Notes under the pieces: generated by a model | What the model saw: the letters and a program-made list of their open reading frames with translations, nothing else | What the model was told of the DNA's origin: nothing | The model's database searches: none | In this document: in pieces, positions 1 through 8,115 of the stretch | Layout of the letters: the number at the start of each line of letters is the position of its first letter | Numbering within the stretch: position 1 is the first letter of the stretch | Assembly (NCBI GenBank): GCA_035541475.1 | Contig: DATKND010000093.1 | Span: 1-64,000, forward strand | Reading direction: 5' to 3' | DNA: 64,000 nucleotides | Source: DASUFZ01 sp035541475 | Lineage (GTDB): Bacteria > Myxococcota_A > UBA9160 > SMWR01 | Program-made: the position numbers and the translations under genes

Positions 1-1
1 G

Positions 2-583
2 CGCCTGCTGGAATCGTGGGCGGGAGACGACTCCGAGGTGCAGGGCCTGCTCGCGCTGATGGAGCTGCACTCCGCGCGCCAGGCGACGCGCGCCGACGTG
101 CACGGCGACCTCGTGCTGCTCGAGGATCAGGACCGCTCGCGCTGGGACCGCGTCGGCATCGAGCGCGCGCGGCGGCGCGCGGAGCGCGCGTGCGCGTCGG
201 GTCCCTACGCGCTCCAGGCGGCGATCGCCGCCTGTCACGCGTCGGCGCCGTCGTTCGCCGACACCGACTGGCGCCGGATCGCGGAGCTGTACGCGCTGCT
301 CGCGCGCGAGACCGGCTCACCGGTCGTCGAGCTGAACCGCGCCGTGGCCGTCGCGATGACCGACGGTCTCGAGGCCGGCCTCGCGCTGCTCGGAGCGCTC
401 GAAGGCGAATCGCAGCTCCGGGACTATGCGCTCTTGCCCGCGACCCGCGCCGAGCTGCTGCGCCGGCTCGGCCGTCGCGCGGAGGCAGCGCCCTTCTTCC
501 GGCGCGCCCTCGCGCTCACGCGCAACGAAGCCTCGCGACGTCATCTCGAAAGGCGCCTCGCGGAGTGCGAGGCCGCGGGCTGA
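2..583 (+). CDS. ECF RNA polymerase sigma factor, C-terminal part (5' end outside window)
   Basis: The reading frame is open from the first bases, so the N-terminal sigma-2 and sigma-4 regions lie outside the window; 193 residues are visible. What remains is the helical TPR-like C-terminal extension of ECF sigma factors of the ECF42/DUF6596 type: an N-terminal stretch rich in LALMELHSAR, then PYALQAAIAACHA, VVELNRAVAVAM and a C-terminal RRALALTRNEAERRHLERRL-like helix. In this family the extension modulates sigma activity in place of a classical anti-sigma factor. The usual partner, a YCII/DGPF-domain protein, would lie upstream and cannot be seen. The following gene has its own sigma-54 promoter, so this is probably the end of a separate transcript. 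Confidence 0.8.
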   Translation, partial: RLLESWAGDDSEVQGLLALMELHSARQATRADVHGDLVLLEDQDRSRWDRVGIERARRRAERACASGPYALQAAIAACHASAPSFADTDWRRIAELYALLARETGSPVVELNRAVAVAMTDGLEAGLALLGALEGESQLRDYALLPATRAELLRRLGRRAEAAPFFRRALALTRNEASRRHLERRLAECEAAG

Positions 584-595
584 TCGACTCGCGCA

Positions 596-613
596 CATTG
601 CATAACCGCAATG
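596..613. promoter_or_regulatory. Inverted repeat upstream of amtB, possible activator site
   Basis: CATTGC and GCAATG are separated by six bases. The repeat lies about 120 bp upstream of the sigma-54 promoter at 730, the distance at which enhancer sites of sigma-54 activators usually sit. It does not match the NtrC consensus (GCAC-N5-GTGC type), so assignment to NtrC is inference only. Confidence 0.35.
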
Positions 614-729
614 CCTCCGAGACGCATTTGGGCTCGCGGCTGCCCACATGGCGGGCACGTCCGCACGGGACTCGCACAGGAAGCGGGCAGGTCGGAGACG
701 CGCGGAGACGTCTGCGCGCACGCGGCGCT

Positions 730-745
730 TGGCACGACGGTTGCT
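730..745 (+). promoter_or_regulatory. Sigma-54 (RpoN) -24/-12 promoter of amtB-glnK
   Basis: TGGCACG, four bases, then TTGCT: a full match to the TGGCACG-N4-TTGCW consensus. The GG at 731-732 and GC at 743-744 are separated by the required ten bases. Transcription would begin near 756, some 37 bp before the amtB start. amtB-glnK operons are classically driven by sigma-54 and NtrC under nitrogen limitation, so context and motif agree. Confidence 0.85.
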
Positions 746-792
746 CTCGCCCGTCGTCGGCGCCGCTCAAGGCCCATTGGAGGAATTCGATC

Positions 793-2211
793 ATGCATGC
801 AGCTCCCACCGTCCGCACCGCAGGGCGCGTCGCCCGCGGATTGCTGGCTACCGCTCTACCCCTCTTCGCCGCGAGCGCAGCGCTCGCCGACGAAGCCGCG
901 AAACCGGTCCCCGACTCGGGCGACACCGCCTGGGTCCTGGCGGCCACCGCTCTAGTCCTGCTGATGACCCTGCCCGGGCTGGCGCTCTTCTACGGCGGTC
1001 TGGTGCGCGTGAAGAACGTCTTGAACGTCTTCATGCAGTGCTTCCTCGCTGCCGGCGCCATCGGGCTCCTGTGGATAATCGTCGGCTACAGCCTCGCCTT
1101 CAGCAGCGGCGGCGGCTCGTTCGTCGGGAACCTCGACAAGGCCTTCATGAACGGCGTCACGGTGGACTCGTGGACGCCGAACTTCGCGACCCCGCCGCGG
1201 CTCATCCCCGAGTACATCTTCGTGATGTTCCAGGCGATGTTCGCGATCATCACGCCGGCGCTGATCCTCGGCGCGGTCGCCGAGCGGATGAAGTTCTCGG
1301 CCTTCCTCGCCTTCATCTGCATCTGGCTGATCTGCGTCTACTGCCCGCTCGCCTACATGGTCTGGGGCGGCGGCTGGATCTTCAAAGCCGGCGCGATCGA
1401 CTTCGCGGGCGGACTCGTCGTCCACATGTCGAGCGGCTTCTCCGCGCTCGTCGCCGCGCTGATGGTCGGCAAGCGCCGCGGCTTCGGGAAGGAGCCGATG
1501 GCGCCGCATAGCATGCCGCTGTGTCTGATCGGCGCGGGCCTGCTGTGGGTCGGCTGGTTCGGCTTCAACGCCGGCTCGGCGCTGTCCGCGAGCCCGCTGG
1601 CCGCGCTGGCCTTCCTCAACACCTCGACCGCCACCTCGACCGCGGTGGTCGTGTGGAGCGCGATCGAGTGGATGCACCGCGGCAAGCCGACCGCGCTCGG
1701 CGCGGCCACCGCGGCCGTCGCGGGCCTCGTCGCGATCACGCCCGCCTGCGGCAACGTGAGCCCGATGGGTTCGATCGCCGTCGGCGCCGGCGTGAGCATC
1801 GTCTGCTACATGGCGGTCACCTTCCTGAAGCCCGCCTTCGGCTACGACGACTCGCTCGACGCCTTCGGCGTGCACGGCATGGGCGGCGCCTGGGGCGCGC
1901 TCGCGTCGGGCATCTTCGCGACGACGCTCGGCACGGGCATCGAGAGCAACGCCCAGCAGATCCTGGTGCAGCTGAAGGGCATCGGCTTCACGGCGATCTT
2001 CGCGCCGGTGATGTCCTTCGCGATCCTCTCGGTCCTGAAGATGGTGTTCGGCTCGCTGCGGGTCAGCGACGAGCAGGAGTTCGAGGGCCTCGACGTCTCC
2101 GAGCACAGCGAGAGCGCGTACGCTCTCTCGGGCACGAGCCTCGGCGCGGGCGCCCACGGCTCGGGCGCTCCCGGCCACGCGATCGGCTCCGTCGCTCGCG
2201 AGACGGTCTGA
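793..2211 (+). CDS. amtB: Ammonium transporter AmtB
   Basis: A 472-residue Amt/MEP/Rh-family ammonium channel of the inner membrane that takes up NH4+/NH3 under nitrogen limitation. The start is fixed by a GGAGGAA ribosome-binding site seven bases upstream and by a cleavable signal peptide ending near ALADEA, typical of AmtB. Eleven hydrophobic segments follow. Family marks are FYGGLVRVKN after the first membrane helix and the two pore histidines, in GLVVHMSSG and in FGVHGMGGAWG. The next gene is glnK, whose product plugs the AmtB cytoplasmic face when nitrogen is replete. The upstream sigma-54 promoter fits nitrogen-regulated expression of both. Longer in-frame extensions toward the window start run through the preceding gene and are not credible. 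Confidence 0.96.
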   Translation: MHAAPTVRTAGRVARGLLATALPLFAASAALADEAAKPVPDSGDTAWVLAATALVLLMTLPGLALFYGGLVRVKNVLNVFMQCFLAAGAIGLLWIIVGYSLAFSSGGGSFVGNLDKAFMNGVTVDSWTPNFATPPRLIPEYIFVMFQAMFAIITPALILGAVAERMKFSAFLAFICIWLICVYCPLAYMVWGGGWIFKAGAIDFAGGLVVHMSSGFSALVAALMVGKRRGFGKEPMAPHSMPLCLIGAGLLWVGWFGFNAGSALSASPLAALAFLNTSTATSTAVVVWSAIEWMHRGKPTALGAATAAVAGLVAITPACGNVSPMGSIAVGAGVSIVCYMAVTFLKPAFGYDDSLDAFGVHGMGGAWGALASGIFATTLGTGIESNAQQILVQLKGIGFTAIFAPVMSFAILSVLKMVFGSLRVSDEQEFEGLDVSEHSESAYALSGTSLGAGAHGSGAPGHAIGSVARETV

Positions 2212-2219
2212 GGCGCGCC

Positions 2220-2558
2220 ATGAAGAAGCTCCAGGTGATCATCAAGCCGTTCAAGCTCGAAGAGGTGAAGGAGGCGCTGTCCAAGGTGGGAGTCGAGGGC
2301 ATGACACTCACCGAGGTCCGCGGATTCGGACGCCAGAAGGGTCACACCGAGCTGTACCGAGGCGCGGAGTACGTGGTGGACCTGCTGCCGAAGATCCAGG
2401 TCGAGGTGGTCGTGCCGGACGGGCGCGCGCCGCTGGTGATCGAGACGATCGTGAAGGCGGCGAGTACCGGCCGGATCGGAGACGGCAAGCTCTTCGTGAT
2501 CGACGTGGCGGAGGCAGTTCGCATCCGCACCGGCGAGCGCGGAGAGGCGGCTCTATAG
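2220..2558 (+). CDS. glnK: Nitrogen regulatory protein P-II (GlnK)
   Basis: A 112-residue P-II signal protein, standard length. It begins MKKLQVIIKPFKLEEVKEAL, carries the T-loop with the uridylylation tyrosine at residue 51 (RGAEYVVD), and ends with the conserved GRIGDGKLFVIDV segment that contacts ATP and 2-oxoglutarate. It starts eight bases after amtB, so the pair forms the usual amtB-glnK operon, and GlnK rather than GlnB is the better name. P-II proteins sense 2-oxoglutarate, ATP/ADP and, through uridylylation, glutamine. GlnK additionally blocks AmtB. Its stop overlaps the stop of a degenerate glycosyltransferase frame on the other strand. Confidence 0.95.
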   Translation: MKKLQVIIKPFKLEEVKEALSKVGVEGMTLTEVRGFGRQKGHTELYRGAEYVVDLLPKIQVEVVVPDGRAPLVIETIVKAASTGRIGDGKLFVIDVAEAVRIRTGERGEAAL

Positions 2559-2822
2559 CCGAGGCCCGCCGACCGTGAGCTCGTTCGCGAGCTCGTGGAA
2601 GGCGCGCAGGAAACGCTCGCGGGAGTGGGTGGCCGCCACCCACTCCCGCGCTGCATTTCCGAGGCGCTGACTCTCCTCGGTGTCGTGCACGAGCCAGGCG
2701 ATCGCCTTCGCGAAGTCGGGCACCGCGGAACGGTCTCGCGTCGGCACGATCACGGACACGAGCGCGACGTCGGGAGTCACACGCTCCGTGGTACCAGGAA
2801 CTCCGGCCCGGCTGCACGTTGC
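2553..2822 (-). pseudogene. Remnant of a family 4 glycosyltransferase, C-terminal part only
   Basis: About 90 codons read like the extreme C-terminus of a GT4 glycosyltransferase: AGVPGTTERVTPD (the loop that contacts the sugar nucleotide), VPTRDRSAVPDFAKAIAWLV, then RLGNAAREWV and HSRERFLRAFHELANEL. The catalytic N-terminal and central parts are absent: the region between here and the divergent gene at 2874 is too short. I read it as a decayed gene rather than a functional small protein. The match is by eye to the family pattern; a profile search would settle it. It is convergent with glnK and overlaps its last six bases. Confidence 0.55.
2618..2650. terminator. 15-bp perfect inverted repeat downstream of glnK
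   Basis: Arms 2618-2632 and 2636-2650 are perfectly complementary with a three-base loop. The repeat lies 60 bases after the glnK stop. There is no T tract on either side, so this is not a canonical intrinsic terminator, but a stem of this strength could end or stabilise the amtB-glnK transcript. It falls inside the glycosyltransferase remnant, where it encodes the REWVAATHSRE part. Confidence 0.45.
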
Positions 2823-2873
2823 CGGTTTTCTGCCGGCTTGCATCCGACGTCACGCGGCGCCTAGGCTCCTCGC

Positions 2874-4079
2874 ATGCCGCTGCGCATCCGCGACCCCGAG
2901 CTCTTCGGCGTGACCGAGTCGTCGGTGACGCTCTCGTTCGTCGTGGCAGACGACTCGGGGCCGGTCGGCGCGGAGGCGCGCGTGCGTGTCGGCGGCGAGC
3001 CGCGCGCGACTTCGCACGTCGCCGGCACGCGCCTCGTGCGGATCGATGGGCTCGAGTCGGACACCGAGTACGAGATCGAGATCGAGGCCGACGGCGCCAC
3101 AGCGGCGGCGCCCGATCGGTACTTCTCCGGCCGCGCGACCACGCTTCCGGCGCCGCGCGCGGCGGAGACCGCGAGCTTCGCCACGCTCAACGATCTCCAC
3201 TTCGGCGAGCCGCGCTTCGGCGGCACCTTGCTCCCGAACGGCGACTACGGGCCCGAGGCGCCGGGCTTCCCGTCGATCCGCGCGGACGAGAGCGAAGTGC
3301 CGTACTGGCGCTTCATGAACGAGGACGCGATCGCCGAGATCAACGCGGCGAACGTGGACGCGACCTTCATCAAGGGCGACATCGCAGACGTCGGTCGGCC
3401 CGAGCAGTTCGCCGCGGCGCGCGACGCGTTCGCGAAGCTCGCGCGCCCGCACCACGCCTTCCTCGGCAACCACGACTACTACGGGCGCCTCGACGGTCTC
3501 GACGTGGACGGCTACGCGCTGCTCGGCCAGCCGCCCGCGCCGCGCGCGGTCGATCTCGGCGGCTGGCGGCTGCTGCTGCTCGAGACCGCGTTGCCCGGCG
3601 AGCACCACGGCGTGTTCGAGGGCGAGCGGCTCGATTGGCTGGCCGCCGCGCTCGAGGAGACACGCGAGTCGCGCACGCCGACCTTGCTCCTGATGCATCA
3701 CCAGCCGGTGCCGCCCGAGCACGCCGACAGCTATCCCAACACGATCGGCATCCGCCCCGAGGACTCGCTGCCCCTCTTCGGCCTGCTGGGGCGACACCCG
3801 CAGCTCCGCGGCGTGCTGATCGGGCACACCCACCGCAACCGCGTGCGACGCTATCGAGCGTCGGGTCGCTTGCCCTTCGTCGAGGTGAACTGCACGAAGG
3901 ACTACCCGGGCGGCTACGCGCACTACCGTCTCTTCGAAGACGGCTCGTTCCGTCAGGAGGTGCGCCGCACCGGGAGCGCTCGCGCGCTCGCCCACTCGAC
4001 CCGCTGCCGCGATTTCTTCCGCGGCGGCTACCGCGACTTCGCGCTCGGTGCGCTCGCTCAGAGAAGCTTTGCGGTGTAG
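2874..4079 (+). CDS. Calcineurin-like metallophosphoesterase with N-terminal beta-sandwich
   Basis: A 401-residue protein. Residues 1-95 look like a fibronectin-III/purple-acid-phosphatase-type beta-sandwich. Residues 100-340 form a metallophosphoesterase domain with all metal-binding blocks: DLH (107-109), GD (168-169), GNHD (198-201), HH (275-276) and GHTH (317-320). This arrangement resembles 3',5'-cyclic-AMP phosphodiesterase CpdA and related phosphatases, but the substrate cannot be told from sequence. No signal peptide is evident, so it is probably cytoplasmic. The gene stands alone, divergent from the glycosyltransferase remnant and convergent with the pilin gene, from which it is separated by a dispersed repeat. 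Confidence 0.85.
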   Translation: MPLRIRDPELFGVTESSVTLSFVVADDSGPVGAEARVRVGGEPRATSHVAGTRLVRIDGLESDTEYEIEIEADGATAAAPDRYFSGRATTLPAPRAAETASFATLNDLHFGEPRFGGTLLPNGDYGPEAPGFPSIRADESEVPYWRFMNEDAIAEINAANVDATFIKGDIADVGRPEQFAAARDAFAKLARPHHAFLGNHDYYGRLDGLDVDGYALLGQPPAPRAVDLGGWRLLLLETALPGEHHGVFEGERLDWLAAALEETRESRTPTLLLMHHQPVPPEHADSYPNTIGIRPEDSLPLFGLLGRHPQLRGVLIGHTHRNRVRRYRASGRLPFVEVNCTKDYPGGYAHYRLFEDGSFRQEVRRTGSARALAHSTRCRDFFRGGYRDFALGALAQRSFAV

Positions 4080-4143
4080 CTGCGCAACGCGGGATCCGTA
4101 CAGCGTGGGCCTGGGCCACCTGGCGCCGGACCTTTGGGAATAT

Positions 4144-4223
4144 GGCGCGCGGAGCGCGCCGCAAGCGCCGAAGGCGCGCGCAGCTCGGCGAAGCCGAGCG
4201 GAGTTCAACCGCGCTAGAACCGG
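4144..4223 (+). repeat. Dispersed hairpin element, copy F
   Basis: Three consecutive hairpins with three-base loops: arms of 7 bp (4144-4150/4154-4160), 5 bp (4165-4169/4173-4177) and 6 bp (4184-4189/4193-4198). They are followed by the tail GAGCGGAGTTCA. The GACCCGG end is degenerate here (GAACCGGG). It lies between the convergent ends of the metallophosphoesterase and pilin genes and touches the pilin stop codon. Confidence 0.7.
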
Positions 4224-4774
4224 GACCTTCCAGAACTCGAATCGCACGGGCCCGCCGTCGAGAGCGCGTTCGGAGTCCCGCCGCTGTAGACGCCCGTGCC
4301 GACGCAGGTCGTGCCCGGCAGCACGCCGTTCAGCCCGACGCCGGCGCCGGCCGCCGGCTGCACGTACGCGAAGAAGCTCGGCTGGCCGTCCGCGTCGAGG
4401 TCGGAGGCCGCCTCCGCGGTGTAGCGCACAGGCGTGGTGCCGCCGCCCGCGCCGTCGGCCGTGATCACGTACTGGAAGTGCACGGTGCCCTCGGGCGCCC
4501 AGCCGAGCACGGAGAAGCCGGGGCTCCCCGGCCAGGGCACCTTCATCGCGCCGGGAATCGCCGCGGGCACGGGGATCGGCACGCTGACGTAGCTGCCGTA
4601 CTCCGCGAAGTGAGTCTCCTCGGTCTTCGAGATCGCCTGGAGGTTCACGCCGGCCTCGACCGACTTGGCGCGAAGCTGGAAGCGCATGAAGGCCGGGATC
4701 GCGATCGCCGAGAGGACCCCGATGATCGCGACCACGATCATCAGCTCGATCAAGGTGAAGCCAGCGCGGCGCAT
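4214..4774 (-). CDS. Type IV pilin-like protein (prepilin with class III signal)
   Basis: A 186-residue prepilin. The leader MRRAG is followed by FTLIELMIVVAIIGVLSAIA: glycine at -1, phenylalanine at +1, glutamate at +5, then one N-terminal hydrophobic helix. This is the signature recognised by prepilin peptidase PilD. The rest is a secreted globular domain of about 150 residues with two cysteines near the C-terminus (TTCVGTG and AGPCDSSS) that could form the D-loop disulfide of pilins. It could be a major pilin (PilA type) or a minor/pseudopilin; length and C-terminal disulfide fit PilA-like. No other pilus gene lies nearby. A 14-bp perfect palindrome (4787-4800, CGCCCGATCGGGCG) precedes the start. 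Confidence 0.88.
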   Translation of the reverse strand: MRRAGFTLIELMIVVAIIGVLSAIAIPAFMRFQLRAKSVEAGVNLQAISKTEETHFAEYGSYVSVPIPVPAAIPGAMKVPWPGSPGFSVLGWAPEGTVHFQYVITADGAGGGTTPVRYTAEAASDLDADGQPSFFAYVQPAAGAGVGLNGVLPGTTCVGTGVYSGGTPNALSTAGPCDSSSGRSRF

Positions 4775-4919
4775 GCATGCACTCGTCGCCCGATCGGGCG
4801 TCCCGCACTGATCGGCCGGCGCGGCCGGCGCGTTGAGCCAGCCGCGGCGGATGCGAGCCGCCGAGCGCCCGGCGCGCGGGCGGCGCGAGCGTCGATCCCC
4901 TCTATGCTGTCGCCGCTCG

Positions 4920-7900
4920 ATGCGCCGCGTTTCCGAGCTCTTCTGGCGGTTCCTGCCGGCGGTCCGCAGGGCGGAGCGCTCGCGCGCGACGTACTTCACG
5001 GCGCTGTTCACGTTGCTCTCGGCGTCGCAGACGTTCGGGCTCGTCGGCAGCGAGGCCCTGCTGCTCGCGCGCCTCGGATCGGCCGAGCTGCCGAAGGCCT
5101 TCGTGTCGGCGGCGCTCGTCACGGTCGCGGGCTCGCTCGCGTACGCCTCGGCGGTCGGCGTGCTGCGCAACGATCGCCTCTACATCGGAATGCTCACGGG
5201 TGCGGCCGCGCTGCTGGGGCTCGCCACCGCCGGCGCCGGTGACGCGCGCGTCCTGATCGGGCTCTACTGCGCCTTCTATCTGACGCAGGCCGTCTTCATG
5301 AGCCACTTCTGGACCTTCTCGGGCGACTACTTCGACACGCTGACGAGCAAGCGGCTCTTCCCGGTCTTCACGGTCGGGTCGAGCTTCGGCGGACTGCTCG
5401 GCGGCGCGGCGTCGCTGCCCGCGATCCAGGCGTATGGCGCGGAGAGCCTGATCGCCGGCTGGGCCGCCGGTCTCGCGGGCTCCGCGCTGCTCCTGTGGCT
5501 CGGGCGCCGGTTGCTCCGGACCTGGGTTCCGCGCGAGCAGGACGAGGCGGACGAGACGTCGGTGCAGAGCATGCGCGCGGCCGCGAGCTACCTGCGCCGC
5601 GCGCCGCTCGGGCGCGCGCTCGCCGTCTCGGCGCTCGGCATGGTGCTGGCGCTCTTCATCGCGCAGTACCTCTACTCGCAGATCTTCGCCGCGGCGTTCC
5701 CGAAGTCCGAGGAGCTCGCCGCCTTCATCGGCAGCTATCTCGCGGTCACGAACGCGATCGAGATCGCGCTCGAGCTGTGGCTGACGCCCTGGCTGATCCG
5801 CCGACTCGGCGTGCCTTCGGCGCAGCTCTTCCACCCGATGCTCGTGCTCGCGAGCTTCGCCGGACTCGGCCTGCGACCCGGAGTCGTGTCGGGCGTGGCG
5901 GCGCGCGCGGCGCGCGAGCTCGTCGACAACGCCGTCGGCCAGCCGATCCGGTCGCTGGTGTGCAACGCGCTGCCGCGTCGGCTGCGCGGTCAGCTGCGCG
6001 CCTTCCTCGAAGGGGTCGTCGTCTACGCGGGCATGGCGGCGGCGGGCGCGCTGCTGCTCGTGCTCCGGGAGCCGCCGGCGCAGGCGCTCGCCGCGCTCGG
6101 CGGCCTTGCCGCGGCGCTCTATCTCGGCGCCGGGCTGGTCGTGCGGCGCGAGTACGTGCGCGAGCTCGAGGCCGCGATCCGCGCCGGACGCCTCGACCTC
6201 TCGGAGGTCGAGGGCATCGGGAGCTTCGAATCCTCGCGGCTCTCCGAAGTGGCGCGGGCGCTGCTGCGCGAGGAGACGGAGCGCGCGTCGCCGTCGCTGC
6301 TCCGCATGCTGCCCGAGCTCGCGCGGCACGGCGCGCACGATCTCGTGCGCGAGGGGCTCGCGCACCCGCTGCCCGCCGTGCGCGCCGCCTGCATCGCCGC
6401 GCTCGCGGACGCGTCGCCCGGCGATCCGGACGCCCTGCGCGCGGCTCTTCGCGACGCCGACGCGAGCGTGCGGGGCGCCGCGCTCGACGCGTTGGCGCGT
6501 CACCCCGAGTCGGCCGACGCGCTACGCGAGCCGCTCGCCGGCCTGCAGCTTGATCCCGACGTGCGCGTGCGGGCGAAGGCGGCCGCGCTCGCGGGCGCAG
6601 AGGGCGTCGAGTGGCTGCGACGGATGCTGCGCTCCGCGGACGAGGCCGAGGCGACGGCCGCGGCGGCCGTCGCGCCGACCAGCCTCGCCGCGGAGATCGC
6701 GGCGCGCCTGCGCCAGGCGTCGCCGCGGCTGCGAGCGGTCGGGCTCGGCCGGATCGCGGAGACGGCGCCCGAGACGGCGCTGCCGCCCGTGGTGCTCGAA
6801 GAGGCGCTCGATGCGCCGGAGCCGCGGCTTCGCGGCGCGGCGCTGCGGCTGCTCTCGCGCAGGCCCGCGCCGGATCTTCCGCGCGTTGCGCGCGGGCTCG
6901 CGGACTCGGCGCTCGTGCCGCGCGGCGCGGCGATCGCGGCTCTCGCCTCGCACGGCGAGGCGGGCGTCGCCGCCGCCGAACCCTATCTGCGCGACGGGCG
7001 CGAGCGCGCGGTGCGGGCGGCCCTCGAGGTGGTCGCGCGCGTCGACCTGCCGTCGCGCCGCGAGTGTCTCCGGCGCGAGCTCCTCCACCACGCGCGCGGC
7101 ATGTGGGTGAGCGAGCTGGCGCAGCCGCTCGTGTCGCAGGGAGGTGACATCCCCTCGACCTTCCTGCGCGCCGCGTTCGCCGACGAGGCGGCGCGACACC
7201 GGCGGCTCGCGTTCCGCATCCTCGGCCTCGACGGCAACCCGCGCGCGATCCGCACCGTCTATCGCGCGCTGCGCTTCGGCGCGTCGCGCGCACGCGGAGA
7301 TGCGCTCGAGGTGCTCTCGAATCTCGGCGACCGCGAGGCCGCGCGCCTGCTGGTGCTGCGCTTCGAGGGCGAGCTCGACGAGGAGCACCGCGCCGCGGCG
7401 AAGGCGCTGGTGCGCGTGCCCGGGGAGCGCGCGGAGCTGCTGCGCGAGTCGCGCTGCGCCGAGAGCCTCTGGATCCGCGCGGCCACCGCGGCGCTCGATC
7501 CATCGCTCGGCCACAATGCGGTCGGAGTCGAGACGATGGAGCGCCTGCTCGCGCTGAAGAAGGTGCCGCTGTTCGAGAGCCTGACCCTCGATCAGCTCGA
7601 CGCGGTTGCGCGCCTCGGCGAGGAGCGCGACTTCCAGCCGGGCGAGGTGATCGTGTGCGAGGGCGAGTCCGGCGGCGAGCTCTACGTGCTGCTCGAGGGC
7701 GCGGTCGAGGTGTCGCAGAAGCGTGGCGAGCTGCAGGTGCCGCTGCGCACGATCGAGGCCGTGGCCTACTTCGGCGAGATGGCGGTGCTCGACGATCAGC
7801 CGCGCAGCGCGACCATCGTCGCGCGCGAGCCCTCGCGGCTGCTCGCGCTCGCGGGCACCAGCCTGAAGGAGCTGATCCTGCAGATGCCCGACATCTCCTT

Positions 7901-8018
7901 CGAGATCCTGCGCGTGCTCTCCGCGCGCGTGCGGGCGGCGGAGCAGCAAGCCCGGCTCTCGGAGCCGGGCGCGCAGCGAGGCGAAGCCGAGCGAAGTTCA
8001 GAAGACAAGACCCGGTGA
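4920..8018 (+). CDS. Nucleotide-translocase-like membrane protein fused to HEAT repeats and a cyclic-nucleotide-binding domain
   Basis: A 1032-residue three-part protein. Residues 1 to about 425 carry some ten to twelve hydrophobic segments arranged like the Npt1/Npt2 ATP-ADP translocase (MFS-related) family. Residues from about 440 to 860 are alanine/arginine-rich helical repeats of HEAT type (for example AVRAACIAALAD, SVRGAALDALAR). Residues from about 865 to 1000 form a cNMP-binding beta-barrel with FGEMAVLDDQPRSATIVA matching the phosphate-binding cassette. Domain order suggests transport or membrane signalling gated by a cyclic nucleotide. The start is the ATG at 4920; longer in-frame options lack a leader and run toward the divergent pilin gene. 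The last ten or so codons (GEAERSSEDKTR) lie in dispersed repeat copy A. Function is inferred from architecture only. Confidence 0.75.
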   Translation: MRRVSELFWRFLPAVRRAERSRATYFTALFTLLSASQTFGLVGSEALLLARLGSAELPKAFVSAALVTVAGSLAYASAVGVLRNDRLYIGMLTGAAALLGLATAGAGDARVLIGLYCAFYLTQAVFMSHFWTFSGDYFDTLTSKRLFPVFTVGSSFGGLLGGAASLPAIQAYGAESLIAGWAAGLAGSALLLWLGRRLLRTWVPREQDEADETSVQSMRAAASYLRRAPLGRALAVSALGMVLALFIAQYLYSQIFAAAFPKSEELAAFIGSYLAVTNAIEIALELWLTPWLIRRLGVPSAQLFHPMLVLASFAGLGLRPGVVSGVAARAARELVDNAVGQPIRSLVCNALPRRLRGQLRAFLEGVVVYAGMAAAGALLLVLREPPAQALAALGGLAAALYLGAGLVVRREYVRELEAAIRAGRLDLSEVEGIGSFESSRLSEVARALLREETERASPSLLRMLPELARHGAHDLVREGLAHPLPAVRAACIAALADASPGDPDALRAALRDADASVRGAALDALARHPESADALREPLAGLQLDPDVRVRAKAAALAGAEGVEWLRRMLRSADEAEATAAAAVAPTSLAAEIAARLRQASPRLRAVGLGRIAETAPETALPPVVLEEALDAPEPRLRGAALRLLSRRPAPDLPRVARGLADSALVPRGAAIAALASHGEAGVAAAEPYLRDGRERAVRAALEVVARVDLPSRRECLRRELLHHARGMWVSELAQPLVSQGGDIPSTFLRAAFADEAARHRRLAFRILGLDGNPRAIRTVYRALRFGASRARGDALEVLSNLGDREAARLLVLRFEGELDEEHRAAAKALVRVPGERAELLRESRCAESLWIRAATAALDPSLGHNAVGVETMERLLALKKVPLFESLTLDQLDAVARLGEERDFQPGEVIVCEGESGGELYVLLEGAVEVSQKRGELQVPLRTIEAVAYFGEMAVLDDQPRSATIVAREPSRLLALAGTSLKELILQMPDISFEILRVLSARVRAAEQQARLSEPGAQRGEAERSSEDKTR
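7950..8015 (+). repeat. Dispersed hairpin element, copy A, running into the 3' end of the upstream gene
   Basis: A 9-bp stem with a three-base loop (7950-7958/7962-7970), then a short GGC-GAA-GCC hairpin and the tail GAGCGAAGTTCAGAAG, five bases, GACCCGG. The stop codon of the translocase fusion is at 8016-8018, so the whole element is translated as its C-terminus. Confidence 0.75.
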
Positions 8019-8115
8019 GTGGTGTCTCCGTGTCGCGCAGTCGGCACGTCCTTGCGGCGCAGGGCGCCGCCGATCATCCTCCAGCGAGCCTGCATGCGGG
8101 GGTGGGGCGCCGGGC

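Noticed and set aside
596..613. NtrC binding site at the amtB upstream repeat
   Set aside because: Arms CATTGC/GCAATG do not match the NtrC consensus GCAC-N5-GTGC; kept only as an unassigned repeat.
4833..4919. Longer N-terminus for the translocase fusion
   Set aside because: The added residues are Arg/Pro-rich, lack a membrane or signal character and lie in the divergent promoter region; ATG at 4920 fits better.
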